Shown: positions 11,362-21,820, numbered from the stretch's first letter. The stretch: DNA of 42,433 nt from Hyphomicrobiales bacterium (GCA_003228955.1 QIGN01000109.1:1-42433), one strand, 5' to 3'. The notes: generated by a model not told the origin, from the sequence alone. Made by a program: numbers and translations.

Positions 11362-11396
11362 GTGGCGCAGCTTCGAGCAATCAATAGGTCAGTCGC

Positions 11397-12074
11397 GTGC
11401 CGGATCACTATCGAAATATCGGGGATTTGCCTGAGACGCTCATGGTCTTTCCCCTGCGCGGCGTTATTCTGCTGCCCCGATCATCCTTTCCGCTCAACGT
11501 GTTCGAGCCCCGCTACATGACGCTTGTGAATGATGCCCTCGGCACGGATCGCCTGATCGGCTTTGTTCAGCCGCATCCGAGCGAGGGGGACGCGGAATCG
11601 CCCGATGGCAGAAACGTCGCCCTGCGCAGTATCGGCGGCGCCGGGCGCCTCATCGCCTGGCAGGAAACCGACGACGGCCGGTATCTGATCACACTCAGCG
11701 GCGTGTCGCGTTTTTCTCTCGCCACGGAAGAGGAAACCGGTGCGCCCTACCGCGTCTTCGGGGTCGACTGGTCACCTTTCGCCGACGATCTGGTCCACGG
11801 GCACGGAGAGGACGCGGTCGACCGCGAGCGCTTGCTGACGGTGCTGAAGGCCTATCTCAAGGCGAACGATCTGTCCGCCGACTGGGAGGGCATCAGCAAG
11901 TCCTCGAACGAACTTCTGGTGAATACGCTGTCCATGATCTCGCCCTATGGCCCCGAGGAAAAACAAGCGCTGCTTGAGGCGCGCGATCTCAAAACCCGCG
12001 CGGAAGTGCTGGTCACACTGGCGGAAATGGACCTGGCCGGCGCCGATGGCGGCTCGGGCACGACGCTGCAATAG
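11397..12074 (+). CDS. Stand-alone LON N-terminal-domain protein
   Basis: A 225-residue protein consisting of the substrate-binding N-terminal domain of Lon protease without the ATPase and protease parts. The typical block is MVFPLRGVILLPRSSFPLNV followed by FEPRY (about 16-40), followed by beta-rich segments such as GAGRLIAWQETDDGRYLITLSGVSRF and a C-terminal helical part. Function is not established; such proteins sit beside thioredoxin-like and Trm112-like genes in many alphaproteobacteria. The start is GTG at 11397. No classical ribosome-binding site is clear, so the start is the least certain part. Confidence 0.85.
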   Translation: MPDHYRNIGDLPETLMVFPLRGVILLPRSSFPLNVFEPRYMTLVNDALGTDRLIGFVQPHPSEGDAESPDGRNVALRSIGGAGRLIAWQETDDGRYLITLSGVSRFSLATEEETGAPYRVFGVDWSPFADDLVHGHGEDAVDRERLLTVLKAYLKANDLSADWEGISKSSNELLVNTLSMISPYGPEEKQALLEARDLKTRAEVLVTLAEMDLAGADGGSGTTLQ

Positions 12075-12100
12075 AGAATAGACGCGTTTTGTAAAGCAGT

Positions 12101-12183
12101 CCACGCCACCCGCTCCCCCTTGCCCAACCACCCCGTGAGTGTACACCTTGGGGTGGTTGGGCAAGGGGGAGCGGGTGGCGTGG
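12101..12183. repeat. Perfect 34-bp inverted repeat with G-quadruplex motif in each arm
   Basis: Arms 12101-12134 and 12150-12183 are exact reverse complements over 34 bases, around a 15-base spacer (12135-12149) that itself contains the palindrome GTGTACAC (12139-12146). The right arm has G-runs at 12150-12153, 12159-12161, 12165-12169 and 12173-12175 with loops of 5, 3 and 3 bases, a canonical G-quadruplex pattern; the left arm has it on the other strand. It lies 26 bases after the LON-domain gene and about 55 before the next gene. It may be a terminator, an mRNA stabiliser or a copy of a mobile intergenic repeat. No T-run follows. Confidence 0.95.
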
Positions 12184-12237
12184 CTCTACGGCTGCAATTA
12201 AGCATCGCGGCGTTGACCGGAGGTGCCGCGAAAGCGT

Positions 12238-12456
12238 ATGAAACCCAGCATGAGCGAGAGCAAGAAAAAGGGCGGTGATCCCGCCAGCGTCGATCCCAAG
12301 CTGCTGGAAATTCTCGTCTGCCCGTTGACCAAGACGGTGCTTGAATATGACGCCAAGCGCCAGGAGCTGATCTCGCGCGCAGCCAGTCTCGCCTATCCGA
12401 TCCGCGACGGCATCCCGATCATGCTGCCCGACGAGGCGCGCAAGCTGGACGACTAG
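12238..12456 (+). CDS. Trm112-like (UPF0434/YcaR) small protein
   Basis: A 72-residue protein with the core [17 protein letters not shown] near residues 23-39 and [17 protein letters not shown] near 53-69, the signature of the Trm112/UPF0434 family. Trm112 proteins are partners of methyltransferases in other domains of life; the bacterial role is unclear. The start is uncertain: ATG at 12238, ATG at 12250 and GTG at 12223 are all in frame. GGAGG at 12219-12223 is too close to the GTG and rather far from the ATG codons. The perfect inverted repeat ends 54 bases upstream. Convergent with the MFS gene. Confidence 0.88.
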   Translation: MKPSMSESKKKGGDPASVDPKLLEILVCPLTKTVLEYDAKRQELISRAASLAYPIRDGIPIMLPDEARKLDD

Positions 12457-12477
12457 GATCCGGACCCTGGGCCAGGT

Positions 12478-13710
12478 TCAATGAATACCGCGAGTCCGCG
12501 CCAGCGGCCGCTCGTCAATGGGAATATGAACAACCGCCGCCAGCAGACCGAGCGCCACGCCCGTCCACCAGACCGGATCATAGGACCCGGTTTTGTCATA
12601 CAGCCAGCCGCCCAGCCACACGCCGCTGAAGCTCCCCAGCTGATGGCTCAGAAACACTATTCCGAACAGGGTCGCCATATAGCGGGTCCCGAACACCTGG
12701 CCGACAATGCCGGTTGTCAGCGGCACCGTCGAGAGCCACAGCAGGCCCATGACGACCGCAAACAGATAGATGGTCACCTCGGTTTTTGGCGCGAGCAAAA
12801 GGGCCGTGATGGTGACGGCGCGCAGAAAATAGATGCTCGCAAGACTTGTTTTCTTGCTCCAGCGCTGGCCGGCAAGCCCTGAGGCATACGACCCGAAAAT
12901 ATTGAACAATCCAACCAGCGATATGGCAATGGCGCCTGTCTGCGCGCTCAACCCCAAATCGGTCACGTAGGCCGGAAAGTGAACCGTGATGAAGGCGACA
13001 TGGAACCCGCAGACGAAAAAACCCGTGTTCAGCAGCACGTATCCCCGATGCCTGAAGGCCTCGCGCATGGCCTCGCCGAAGGTCTGGTCATTCTCGACCG
13101 GTGCGCCGGCATTGCTCCCGCGCCCGGCCAGCATAAGGGCGACCGGAATTATTGTGAGGACTGTTACCGCCAGCATCAGGAGCGCCGTCTGCCAGCCATA
13201 AGCCGAAATAAATCCCTGGGCGATGGGCGAGAAAAGAACCTGGCCGAAAGAGCCTGCCGCGGTGCCTATCCCCAGCGCCATCGAGCGCCGCTCCGGGCTG
13301 ACGGCCTTGGCCATGACCGCAAGCGCGATGGAAAAGGCCGTGAAGGAAATCCCGATCCCGGTGACAAATCCCGCGAACAGATGAAGTTCAGCGCCTGTCT
13401 CGGCAACACTCATGCCCCAGACGCCAAAGGCGTAAATGAGCGCGCCCAGAACCAAAATCCGCGTGGCGCCAAACCGGTCGGCGATTGCGCCGGCCACGGG
13501 CACGCCGAGGCCCCACATCAGGTTCTGGATGGCGAGGGCGAGGGCGAAGGTTTCACGGCTCCACCCTTGCGCGGTCGTCATGGGGGCAAGGAAGAGCCCG
13601 AAGGACGAGCGCACGCCGAACCCGACAAGCGAAATCACACACCCGGCCACAATGACGATGATCACACTTCTCGTAAGTGACGTTGAGGTTGTTTCGCGCG
13701 TGGCAGACAT
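12478..13710 (-). CDS. Major facilitator superfamily transporter
   Basis: A 410-residue inner-membrane carrier with twelve predicted membrane segments in two six-helix halves, separated by a charged loop near residues 205-225. The first half has the MFS loop GAIADRFGATRILVLGA (about 75-91). The arrangement, with a polar cytoplasmic N-terminus and the RSSFGLFLAPM segment in helix 1, resembles the oxalate/monocarboxylate-type MFS proteins common in proteobacteria. Substrate cannot be told from the sequence. It stands alone on the minus strand, 54 bases after the start of the next minus-strand unit's end, so it may share the transcript of the UbiH-type gene upstream. Confidence 0.85.
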   Translation of the reverse strand: MSATRETTSTSLTRSVIIVIVAGCVISLVGFGVRSSFGLFLAPMTTAQGWSRETFALALAIQNLMWGLGVPVAGAIADRFGATRILVLGALIYAFGVWGMSVAETGAELHLFAGFVTGIGISFTAFSIALAVMAKAVSPERRSMALGIGTAAGSFGQVLFSPIAQGFISAYGWQTALLMLAVTVLTIIPVALMLAGRGSNAGAPVENDQTFGEAMREAFRHRGYVLLNTGFFVCGFHVAFITVHFPAYVTDLGLSAQTGAIAISLVGLFNIFGSYASGLAGQRWSKKTSLASIYFLRAVTITALLLAPKTEVTIYLFAVVMGLLWLSTVPLTTGIVGQVFGTRYMATLFGIVFLSHQLGSFSGVWLGGWLYDKTGSYDPVWWTGVALGLLAAVVHIPIDERPLARTRGIH

Positions 13711-13764
13711 TTGGGTATCCGTAGTGTGCGAGATGACGTGGTGAAGAGGTTCAGGGTGTGGCGT

Positions 13765-15009
13765 TCACAGGGCCTCGCCCCTGAGCAGTTTCGGCACATC
13801 GCCGGAGAGCCCGGCGGCCTCGCGCACGAAAAAGCGCTTTACAATCGGGGCCCGGTCGACGAGCCCGAGGCCGAGCGAGCGGATGGCGCGCAGCGGCGCG
13901 CTGTGGTTGCTGAAAAGGGCATTGATCCGGTCCATGGCGAGGGCGGAAAAGGCGCTGTCGAAGTGACGCCAGCGCTGGTAGCGCTCAAGCACCGGTGCAG
14001 ATCCCGGATCGAGACCGAGCCGCGCCGCATCGACGATAACTTCGGTAAGCGCGGCGACGTCGCGCAGGCCGATATTGAGCCCCTGCCCCGCGAGCGGATG
14101 GACCCCGTGCGCCGCGTCGCCCGCCAGCGCCACGCGGTCCGCCACAAAGGCCCGCGCCAGATGCATATCCAGCGGGAATACCGCGCGAGGCCCGGCGAGG
14201 GACAATGCGCCGAAGCGCCCGCCAATGCGTTTTTTGGCCTCACGGAGAAATTCAGCATCGTCCAGCTCAACCAGCTCGCGCGCATGCGCGCGTTCTTCGG
14301 TCCACACCAGCGACACCCGGTTTTCAGGAAGCGGCAGCATGGCGAATGGGCCTGCGGGCAGAAAATGCTGGATTGCGCGGCCCCCATGCGGCTTCTCCAG
14401 AGTCAATGTGGCGACAATGCCGGCCTGCGGATAACTCCAGCCGATGGTCTTGATCCCGGCGCTTTTCCGGATAGCCGACCCGCGCCCGTCCGCGCCAACA
14501 AGCAGCGCGGCGTGCACCGTGCCGCCAGTTTCGAGCTGCACGCTCACGCCCCCGCCCGAAGCGTCAAACCCCCTGACCTCTTCAGGCGCCAGAAAGGCGA
14601 GCCCTTGCATGCTCCGCGCCCGCACGATCAGGGCGTCGCGCAGAAAATGGTTCTCCAGAATGAACGCGGCCGGTTCCCCGCCCGGCAGATCGCCATCGAA
14701 ATGCAGCAATTGCGGGCGCACGGCCTGGTCGAGTTTGCTGTCGGTGATGTCGATCCCGGTCATCGGCTGGGCATGGGGCTCGACCTTGTCCCAGACTCCA
14801 AGCGAACCCAGCAGACGGGTGCTGGCGGCCGAAAGCGCGGAGGCGCGCCCGTCGCCGGAGCGTGCGCGCGCCGCCTCAAGGGGTGTGCGATCCACGACCG
14901 CGACCGCCAGCGCGCCCTTCGCGCACCGCGCCAGCGCAATGGCCTGCGTCAGGCCGACAAAGCTGCCGCCGGCAATCAGCACATCAAAGCGTTGTTTCGC
15001 GTCGGTCAT
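13765..15009 (-). CDS. UbiH/UbiF/Coq6-family FAD-dependent hydroxylase
   Basis: A 414-residue flavin monooxygenase of the ubiquinone-biosynthesis type, expected at the inner membrane and adding hydroxyl groups to the ubiquinone ring. Visible motifs are an N-terminal Rossmann stretch DVLIAGGSFVGLTQAIALA (about 9-27), the GADGRGSAIRK segment (about 177-187) and the FAD-ribityl motif GDAAHGVHPLAGQGLNIGLRD (about 300-320). The N-terminal dinucleotide fold reads GGSFVG, slightly different from GxGxxG. The start at 15009 is used because the homology begins there; more upstream in-frame ATGs run into the thioesterase promoter and gene. Which ring position it acts on is not clear. Confidence 0.87.
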   Translation of the reverse strand: MTDAKQRFDVLIAGGSFVGLTQAIALARCAKGALAVAVVDRTPLEAARARSGDGRASALSAASTRLLGSLGVWDKVEPHAQPMTGIDITDSKLDQAVRPQLLHFDGDLPGGEPAAFILENHFLRDALIVRARSMQGLAFLAPEEVRGFDASGGGVSVQLETGGTVHAALLVGADGRGSAIRKSAGIKTIGWSYPQAGIVATLTLEKPHGGRAIQHFLPAGPFAMLPLPENRVSLVWTEERAHARELVELDDAEFLREAKKRIGGRFGALSLAGPRAVFPLDMHLARAFVADRVALAGDAAHGVHPLAGQGLNIGLRDVAALTEVIVDAARLGLDPGSAPVLERYQRWRHFDSAFSALAMDRINALFSNHSAPLRAIRSLGLGLVDRAPIVKRFFVREAAGLSGDVPKLLRGEAL

Positions 15010-15121
15010 CCGCCCGCGCCCTCTTTCAACAACTTGACAGCCCCCGCGCCCATACGCCTCATGGGGCCGCGCCGTTGCATGGTCTTCGCGCCGGCCCGCA
15101 AACTCCTCGCAAGGACGCTCC

Positions 15122-15985
15122 ATGACCAGCGCAGTCGAACGTCTTCTCTCCATACTCGATCTGGAGCAGCTCGACCACAACCTGTTCCGGGGACGCAGCC
15201 CGCAGGACGGCTGGCAGCGCGTCTTCGGCGGGCAGGTGATCGGCCAGGCCCTGGTCGCGGCGGGCCGTACGGTCGAGGACCGGTCCGCTCATTCCCTCCA
15301 TGCCTATTTCATGCGCCCGGGCGACCCGGCGGTACCGATCAACTACGAAGTCGACAGAATCCGCGATGGAAAGAGCTTCTCCACCCGCCGCGTTGTCGCC
15401 CTTCAGAAAGAAACCGCGATCTTTTCCATGTCCGCGTCGTTTCATCTGGCCGAGGAGGGGTTCGACCACCAGTCCGACATGCCCGATGTGCCGGGGCCCG
15501 AGGAGCTGGCGAACCTCACCGACATCAAGGAGAAATTCCTCGACCGCCTGCCGGCGAACATCAAGGCTTATTTCGCGCGCGAGCGGCCAATCGAAATCAG
15601 GCCCGTCGACACCTCGCGCTTCTTTGCCCAGAAAAAGCGCGAGCCGCGCCAGTCAATCTGGATGCGGGCAAGCGGGAAACTCCCCGACGACCCGGCCCTG
15701 CACCAGAGCGCGCTGGCCTATGCGTCCGATTTTTCCCTGCTGGATACGGCCCTCATCGCCCATGGCCGGGTGCTGTTCGACCCCGAGCTGATGATGGCGA
15801 GCCTCGACCACGCCATGTGGTTTCACCGCCCCGTGCGCGCCGATGAATGGCTGCTCTACACCCAGGACAGCCCGGCGGCCCATGGCGCGCGCGGATTTTG
15901 CCGGGGCAGCATTTTTACGCGCGAGGGCGTGCTGGTGGCCTCGGTCGCCCAGGAAGGGCTGATCCGGAAAAAACACGCCGGCTGA
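15122..15985 (+). CDS. tesB: Acyl-CoA thioesterase II
   Basis: A 287-residue TesB-family enzyme that hydrolyses medium- and long-chain acyl-CoA to free fatty acid and CoA. Two hot-dog domains are recognisable. The N-terminal one has RVFGGQVIGQALVAAGRTV (about 33-51), LHAYFMRPGD (about 59-68) and a segment with FSTRRVVALQ. The C-terminal one contains SLLDTALIAHG, SLDHAMWFHRP and the catalytic-type Asp/Thr/Gln region ending in VASVAQEGLIR. It is divergent from the UbiH-type gene across a 112-base region that must hold both promoters. Confidence 0.93.
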   Translation: MTSAVERLLSILDLEQLDHNLFRGRSPQDGWQRVFGGQVIGQALVAAGRTVEDRSAHSLHAYFMRPGDPAVPINYEVDRIRDGKSFSTRRVVALQKETAIFSMSASFHLAEEGFDHQSDMPDVPGPEELANLTDIKEKFLDRLPANIKAYFARERPIEIRPVDTSRFFAQKKREPRQSIWMRASGKLPDDPALHQSALAYASDFSLLDTALIAHGRVLFDPELMMASLDHAMWFHRPVRADEWLLYTQDSPAAHGARGFCRGSIFTREGVLVASVAQEGLIRKKHAG

Positions 15986-16554
<569 letters not shown>

Positions 16555-16588
16555 CACCAGACACAACCACGCCTGTTGGGGGATAAAA

Positions 16589-17881
16589 ATGAAACCACTT
16601 CGCAGCTTGCCGACAGCGCTCGGGAGCGCGGCCGTATCCATGGCCCTGCTCGCCGGACCCGCGCTCGCGGCGCAAGATTCCAAACTGAGCGCCGGCGATA
16701 CGGCGTGGATGATGACATCCACCGTGCTGGTGCTGATGATGACCATACCCGGGCTGGCGCTGTTTTACGGCGGCATGGTGCGCAAGAAAAACGTGCTGGC
16801 GACCGTCATGCAGAGCTTTGCCGTGACCTGCCTCATGAGCGTGCTGTGGGTGATCGCCGGTTATTCCATAGCCTTCTCGGATGGTGGTTCGCTCAACGCC
16901 TATATGGGCGGCCTGTCCAAAGCGTTCCTGTCCGGAATGGGCAAGGATTCGATGACCGGAACGATCCCGGAATCGGTCTTCATGACGTTTCAGATGACCT
17001 TCGCGATCATCACCCCGGCGCTGATCTGCGGCGCGGTGGCGGACCGCATGAAGTTTTCAGCGCTGCTGATTTTCCTGAGCGCCTGGATGCTGCTGGTCTA
17101 TGCGCCCATCACCCACTGGGTGTGGGGCGGCGGCTTTCTGTCCGACGCCGGCGTGCTCGATTTCGCCGGCGGGACGGTGGTGCACATCAATTCCGGCATC
17201 GCCGGTCTGGTGGCCGCTCTGGTTCTCGGCCGGCGGCGCAATTACGGCACCGAGAACATGGCGCCGCACAATCTGGTGCTGAGCGTCATCGGAGCTTCGC
17301 TGCTGTGGGTCGGCTGGTTCGGTTTCAACGCCGGGTCCGCGGTCGCCGCCGACGGCGCTGCCGGCATGGCCATGGCGGTCACGCAGATCAGCGCCGCCAC
17401 GGCGGCGCTCGCATGGATGTTCGCCGAATGGATTGTGCTCAAGAAACCGAGCGTGCTGGGCATCATATCGGGCGCGGTCGCGGGGCTCGTGGCCATTACC
17501 CCCGCATCGGGTTATGTCGATCCCATGGGCGCACTGTTCATCGGCCTCGCGGCGGGGCTCGTCTGTTTCATCGCCTCGGTGAAAATCAAGCATATGCTTG
17601 GATATGACGACTCGCTCGATGTGTTCGGAATCCATGGCGTCGGCGGCATCGTCGGCGCAATCCTGACAGGCGTGTTCGCGGTCGAGGCGATCGGCGGCAC
17701 CGCCGGCTCCCTGAGCCAGATGTTCATTCAGATCGAAGGCATCGCGGCGACGCTGGCCTGGTCGGCCATCGCCACCTTCGTGATCCTGAAGATCATCGAC
17801 CTTGTCATCGGCCTGCGGGTCGAAAAAGACGCCGAGATCGAAGGCCTCGACATCAATCTTCATGGCGAGGTTGTTCAGTAA
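16589..17881 (+). CDS. amtB: Ammonium transporter
   Basis: A 430-residue Amt/MEP/Rh family channel with a Sec-type signal peptide (about residues 1-27, ending in ALA-AQ) and about eleven membrane helices. Conserved stretches are GLALFYGGMVRKKNVL (about 54-69), DFAGGTVVHINSGIAGL with a pore histidine (about 190-206) and DVFGIHGVGGIVGAIL with the second pore histidine (about 343-358). It conducts ammonium across the inner membrane. GGGGGA precedes the ATG at 16589; an earlier in-frame ATG overlaps glnK. Cotranscribed with glnK from the sigma-54-type promoter and followed by a clear terminator. Confidence 0.95.
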   Translation: MKPLRSLPTALGSAAVSMALLAGPALAAQDSKLSAGDTAWMMTSTVLVLMMTIPGLALFYGGMVRKKNVLATVMQSFAVTCLMSVLWVIAGYSIAFSDGGSLNAYMGGLSKAFLSGMGKDSMTGTIPESVFMTFQMTFAIITPALICGAVADRMKFSALLIFLSAWMLLVYAPITHWVWGGGFLSDAGVLDFAGGTVVHINSGIAGLVAALVLGRRRNYGTENMAPHNLVLSVIGASLLWVGWFGFNAGSAVAADGAAGMAMAVTQISAATAALAWMFAEWIVLKKPSVLGIISGAVAGLVAITPASGYVDPMGALFIGLAAGLVCFIASVKIKHMLGYDDSLDVFGIHGVGGIVGAILTGVFAVEAIGGTAGSLSQMFIQIEGIAATLAWSAIATFVILKIIDLVIGLRVEKDAEIEGLDINLHGEVVQ

Positions 17882-17887
17882 CCTCTC

Positions 17888-17925
17888 GCGGAGCCGGGGC
17901 CACGCGCCCCGGCTTCCGCATTTTT
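17888..17925 (+). terminator. Rho-independent terminator of glnK-amtB
   Basis: A 13-base arm (17888-17900) pairs with 17906-17919, with one bulged base and a five-base loop, followed by A and TTTTT (17921-17925). It starts seven bases after the amtB stop codon. Confidence 0.88.
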
Positions 17926-17966
17926 GCGTCTTCGCGCCCATGTGAACGCCCGCGCGCGGCAAATTA

Positions 17967-17981
17967 TTAACGGCGGGTTAA
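17967..17981. promoter_or_regulatory. CtrA-binding site (TTAAC-N6-TTAAC type)
   Basis: TTAA at 17967-17970 and 17978-17981 are separated by seven bases, and each is followed by C, giving the full alphaproteobacterial CtrA consensus. It lies 89 bases before the aminotransferase-ftsK-lolA genes in an AT-richer gap. Control of ftsK by the cell-cycle regulator CtrA is plausible; no binding has been shown here. Confidence 0.65.
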
Positions 17982-18069
17982 CCTGTTGGGCCCTATCGTC
18001 GATCAAGCCATGGCGGCGCCTTGCGGCGCGGGACATGGCGAGGGTCAATTTGTTAGTATTCAGGTCCCC

Positions 18070-19278
18070 ATGTCACCTGCCAGTGCGGCACCGGCCGAAA
18101 ATCCAGCACCCCAATCACCCTTTCAGCGGCTGGACGTCCTTCTTGAGGGCCTTGAGCCCGGCGCGGAGGTGATTGACCTGGGCGTCGGCGAGCCGCGCCA
18201 TCCGATGCCTGACTTTCTGATGCCGGCCCTCATCGAGGCGCAGGCCGGCTTTTCGAAATACCCGCCCATAAAAGGCACGAAAGCATTCCGCGAAGCGGCG
18301 GCGGCGTGGCTCGCCCGCCGCTACCCGCCCCTTGCGGAACTCCCGCGCGATGAGCTGGGAATCCTGCCGCTTTCGGGCACCCGCGAGGGTCTGTTTTATG
18401 TGGTGTTTTCCGCCATGGCGCGGCGGCGCGACATTGAACAGGCCGCGATCCTGCTGCCCAACCCGTTTTATCACACCTATGCCTCGGCTGCCGGGGCATC
18501 GGGCGCCGAGCCGGTATTTCTCGCCGCCGGACCCGAAACCGGATTTCTCCCCGATCTCGGGGCCATCGGCGCGGACACTCTGGCGCGCACGGTGGCGTTT
18601 TTCCTGTGCTCGCCTTCAAACCCGCAAGGCGCGGTCGCCGATGCGTCTTATCTGGAGCAGGCCATCGAGCTGGCGCGCCGGCACGACTTTCTGCTCATCG
18701 CGGACGAATGTTATTCGGAAATCTATACCCGGTCCCCGCCGCCCGGCGCGCTGGAAATTGCCGCTCGCATGGGCGCGGGACTGGGCAATGTCATCTCGAT
18801 GCAGTCGCTCTCGAAACGCTCGAACCTGCCCGGCCTGCGGGCCGGGTTCTGCGCCGGCGATCCGGTGTTTATCGGGGACTTCGCCACGTTTCGCGGCACG
18901 GTCGCGCCGCAAATGCCGCTTCCCGTGCAACATGCCAGCGTGGCTGTGCTGGCCGACGAGGCCCATGTGGAGGCCAACCGGGCGCTCTATGCAAAGAAAT
19001 TCGACGCCGCCGACAGAATTCTTGATGGGAAACTTGGATATTACCGTCCCGAAGGGGGGTTTTTCCTGTGGCTTGACGTCGCCGCGCACGGGGGCGGCGA
19101 GCGGGCCGTGAAAACCCTTTGGAAAGGGTGTGGTGTCAAACTGCTGCCGGGACGTTTTCTGGCGCGCGACAATGCGGATGGGACCAACCCCGGCGCGGAC
19201 TATGTCCGGGCGGCGATGGTTCAGGACCTGGCCATCACTGAAACCGCGCTTCTACGCATTGTCGAGACGCTAAAATAG
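18070..19278 (+). CDS. PLP-dependent aminotransferase, class I/II (DapC-like)
   Basis: A 402-residue fold-type I aminotransferase. Recognisable parts are [16 protein letters not shown] (about 35-50), the [14 protein letters not shown] cofactor-phosphate region, [10 protein letters not shown] (about 132-141), [10 protein letters not shown] (about 178-187), [10 protein letters not shown] (about 211-220) and the PLP-lysine motif [14 protein letters not shown] (about 246-259). This last motif fits the succinyldiaminopimelate transaminase (DapC) and alanine/aspartate-type groups. DapC makes a lysine and peptidoglycan precursor, which would suit an operon with ftsK, but the assignment is not certain. 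Start at 18070; other in-frame starts (17986) give an unlike N-terminus across the CtrA box region. ftsK follows after 13 bases. Confidence 0.82.
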   Translation: MSPASAAPAENPAPQSPFQRLDVLLEGLEPGAEVIDLGVGEPRHPMPDFLMPALIEAQAGFSKYPPIKGTKAFREAAAAWLARRYPPLAELPRDELGILPLSGTREGLFYVVFSAMARRRDIEQAAILLPNPFYHTYASAAGASGAEPVFLAAGPETGFLPDLGAIGADTLARTVAFFLCSPSNPQGAVADASYLEQAIELARRHDFLLIADECYSEIYTRSPPPGALEIAARMGAGLGNVISMQSLSKRSNLPGLRAGFCAGDPVFIGDFATFRGTVAPQMPLPVQHASVAVLADEAHVEANRALYAKKFDAADRILDGKLGYYRPEGGFFLWLDVAAHGGGERAVKTLWKGCGVKLLPGRFLARDNADGTNPGADYVRAAMVQDLAITETALLRIVETLK

Positions 19279-19291
19279 GGGAACCGGGACG

Positions 19292-21820
19292 ATGGCGCTC
19301 ACCGGCGGCAGCGCGGACCGCAAGAGACTGCTGCCCGGCGCCTTCGAGGCCGGGCTGAAGCGCCTGGCGTGGTGGACCGCGGGCGCCGTCCTCGCCGCGC
19401 TTGCGCTGGCGGGCTGGCTCTCTCTCGCCACCTGGTCGATCCACGACCCGAGCCTGAACCACGCGACCCGCGATGCGCCGGAAAATCTGTTTGCCTATTG
19501 GGGCGCCGTTACCGCCGACCTTTCGATTCAATCGGTCGGCCTGGCCGCGATTGCTTTGTTCCTCCCCCTCGCGGCCTGGGGCCGGGCCATTGCGTTCCGG
19601 CAAATCCCGGCCAATGTGAAACTGCGTCTCCTGGCATGGCCGCTCGGCGTCCTGGCGCTGGCCGGCGGACTGTCCGCCCTCCCCGAGCCCGGGAGCTGGC
19701 CGTTGCCCAACGGCTTTGGCGGGATTATGGGCGATCTCACGCTGGCCGCGGCGCGCGTTGTGCTCGCACCCCTGCCGGGCGTCCTGCTTCGGGGCATTGC
19801 GGCCATCTTGTTTCTTGCCGCCGGGACCGGTGCGATCCTCTATGCATCGGGCATCTCGGCGGCGGCGCTGGCGGCGCTGCGCGGAAAACCCGAACACCGC
19901 GCCGGCCAGGCCCAATCCCGGACGCCATGGATATTGACCGCCGCGGGCGCTGTACTTTCTTTCCTCCTTGCACCTCTTTTTGCACTGGCGCGGAGGCGCG
20001 GGGCGGCAGACGGAGATGAGAGCGGATATGGCGGCCCGGATACGGTGGAGGCGGCGGAACAGGGCGAAGAATATGACGTCAACGCCAATCCGGAGCAGGA
20101 TGATCCCATGCCCCGGTTTCTGCGGCGTTCACAGGACACCGGGACCACCGACCCATCGGGGCGGATCGAGCCTTTTTTCGCCGGAGCAAAGACTCCGAAT
20201 TTGGCGCACCCCGGCGAGGGCGGGGAGACCGGGGAAAATTACCCCATAACCAGAAACATTCAGCCGGCCCAGGTGCGTATCAAGTCGCAGACCGTGCAAA
20301 ACGTACCCGCGGCCATGCCAACGGCCTTTTCGCTGCCGCCCTTGCGATTGCTGAAAAAGCCGCCTTCGTCGCGGCGCGATCACGGGGTCACGGACAAGGT
20401 GCTGCAGGACAATGCCCGCCTGCTGGAAGAGGTCTTGCAGGACTTTGGCGTCAAGGGCGAAATCACCAATGTCAGCCCCGGTCCGGTTGTAACCCTGTAT
20501 GAGCTTGAACCCGCGCCGGGAACCAAATCCTCCAGGGTCATCGGCCTGGCGGATGACATCGCCCGCTCCATGAGCGCCATCTCGGCGCGCATCGCAGTCA
20601 TCCCGGGCCGTAACGTCATCGGGATCGAGCTCCCGAATGCGCGCCGGAACATGGTTTATCTGCGTGAGTTGCTGGCGGGCGGCGAGTTCGAGAACTCCGA
20701 CGCGGAGCTCTCCCTTGCGCTTGGCAAGGATATCGCCGGCGCGGGCGTTTCGGTCGATCTGGCGCGGATGCCGCATCTTCTGATCGCCGGCACCACGGGG
20801 TCGGGCAAGTCGGTCGGCATCAACACCATGATCCTGTCCCTGCTCTACCGGCTGACGCCCGATCAGTGCAAATTCATCATGATCGACCCGAAGATGCTGG
20901 AGCTTTCGGTCTATGACGGCATCCCGCATCTGCTGGCGCCGGTCGTGACCGACCCGAAAAAGTCCGTCGTCGCGCTCAAATGGACGGTCAAGGAGATGGA
21001 GGAGCGCTACAAGCGCATGTCCAAGCTCGGGGTGCGCAATATCAACGGCTATAACGAGCGCGTCGTCGAAGCGCGCAAGCGCGGCGAGGTCCTCACCCGC
21101 ACCGTGCAGACCGGATTCGACAAGGAAACCGGCGAGGCGGTTTTCGAGCAGGAAGAGATGAACTATGAGCCGATGCCCTTCATTGTCGTCATTGTCGACG
21201 AAATGGCGGACCTGATGATGGTCGCGGGCAAGGACATCGAGGGCGCGGTGCAGCGCCTTGCGCAGATGGCCCGCGCGGCCGGCATTCATCTCATTACCGC
21301 CACCCAGCGCCCCAGCGTGGACGTCATAACCGGCACCATCAAGGCCAACTTCCCGACCCGCGTGAGTTTCCAGGTGACCTCGAAAATCGACAGCCGCACG
21401 ATCCTGGGCGAACAGGGCGCGGAGCAGCTGCTCGGCCAGGGCGACATGCTCTATATGGCGGGCGGCGGACGCATCATGCGCGTGCACGCGCCATTCGTTT
21501 CCGACGATGAAGTCGAAAAGGTCGTGCGGTTCTTGAAGAAACAGGGCGTGCCCCAGTATCTCGAAGATGTGACAACCGATATGGACGAAGAGGGCGGGCC
21601 GGACATGCCCGGCAATATGGAGAGCGGCGACGCCCTTTATGACGAGGCCGTGGCGATCGTGCTGCGCGACCGGAAAGTTTCGACCAGCTATGTCCAGCGC
21701 CGCCTGTCAATCGGTTACAACCGCGCGGCGACCCTGATCGAACGCATGGAGGAAGACGGCGTCATCTCCGCGGCCAATCACGCGGGCAAACGGGAAATAC
21801 TGGTTGGCGGCGAGGCCTGA
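19292..21820 (+). CDS. ftsK: DNA translocase FtsK
   Basis: An 842-residue septal DNA pump that clears and resolves chromosome ends at division. The N-terminus has four or five membrane helices (about 25-48, 77-100, 109-130, 165-190, 210-233). A Pro/Glu/Ser-rich linker follows (about 235-360), shorter than in E. coli. Then comes the RecA-like motor with Walker [11 protein letters not shown] (about 500-509), Walker B in [14 protein letters not shown] (about 630-643) and [13 protein letters not shown]. The C-terminal gamma domain (about 775-840), with [31 protein letters not shown]-type sequence, recognises KOPS and contacts XerD. Linked to the aminotransferase gene upstream and lolA downstream. 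Confidence 0.96.
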   Translation: MALTGGSADRKRLLPGAFEAGLKRLAWWTAGAVLAALALAGWLSLATWSIHDPSLNHATRDAPENLFAYWGAVTADLSIQSVGLAAIALFLPLAAWGRAIAFRQIPANVKLRLLAWPLGVLALAGGLSALPEPGSWPLPNGFGGIMGDLTLAAARVVLAPLPGVLLRGIAAILFLAAGTGAILYASGISAAALAALRGKPEHRAGQAQSRTPWILTAAGAVLSFLLAPLFALARRRGAADGDESGYGGPDTVEAAEQGEEYDVNANPEQDDPMPRFLRRSQDTGTTDPSGRIEPFFAGAKTPNLAHPGEGGETGENYPITRNIQPAQVRIKSQTVQNVPAAMPTAFSLPPLRLLKKPPSSRRDHGVTDKVLQDNARLLEEVLQDFGVKGEITNVSPGPVVTLYELEPAPGTKSSRVIGLADDIARSMSAISARIAVIPGRNVIGIELPNARRNMVYLRELLAGGEFENSDAELSLALGKDIAGAGVSVDLARMPHLLIAGTTGSGKSVGINTMILSLLYRLTPDQCKFIMIDPKMLELSVYDGIPHLLAPVVTDPKKSVVALKWTVKEMEERYKRMSKLGVRNINGYNERVVEARKRGEVLTRTVQTGFDKETGEAVFEQEEMNYEPMPFIVVIVDEMADLMMVAGKDIEGAVQRLAQMARAAGIHLITATQRPSVDVITGTIKANFPTRVSFQVTSKIDSRTILGEQGAEQLLGQGDMLYMAGGGRIMRVHAPFVSDDEVEKVVRFLKKQGVPQYLEDVTTDMDEEGGPDMPGNMESGDALYDEAVAIVLRDRKVSTSYVQRRLSIGYNRAATLIERMEEDGVISAANHAGKREILVGGEA

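Noticed and set aside
13711-15846. A 711-codon plus-strand open frame crossing the UbiH-type and tesB genes
   Set aside because: It is antisense to a flavin monooxygenase with intact FAD motifs and out of frame with tesB; its sequence is Arg/Pro/Ala-rich without domains.
20129-21487. A 452-codon minus-strand open frame inside ftsK
   Set aside because: Codon-bias shadow of the FtsK motor domain.
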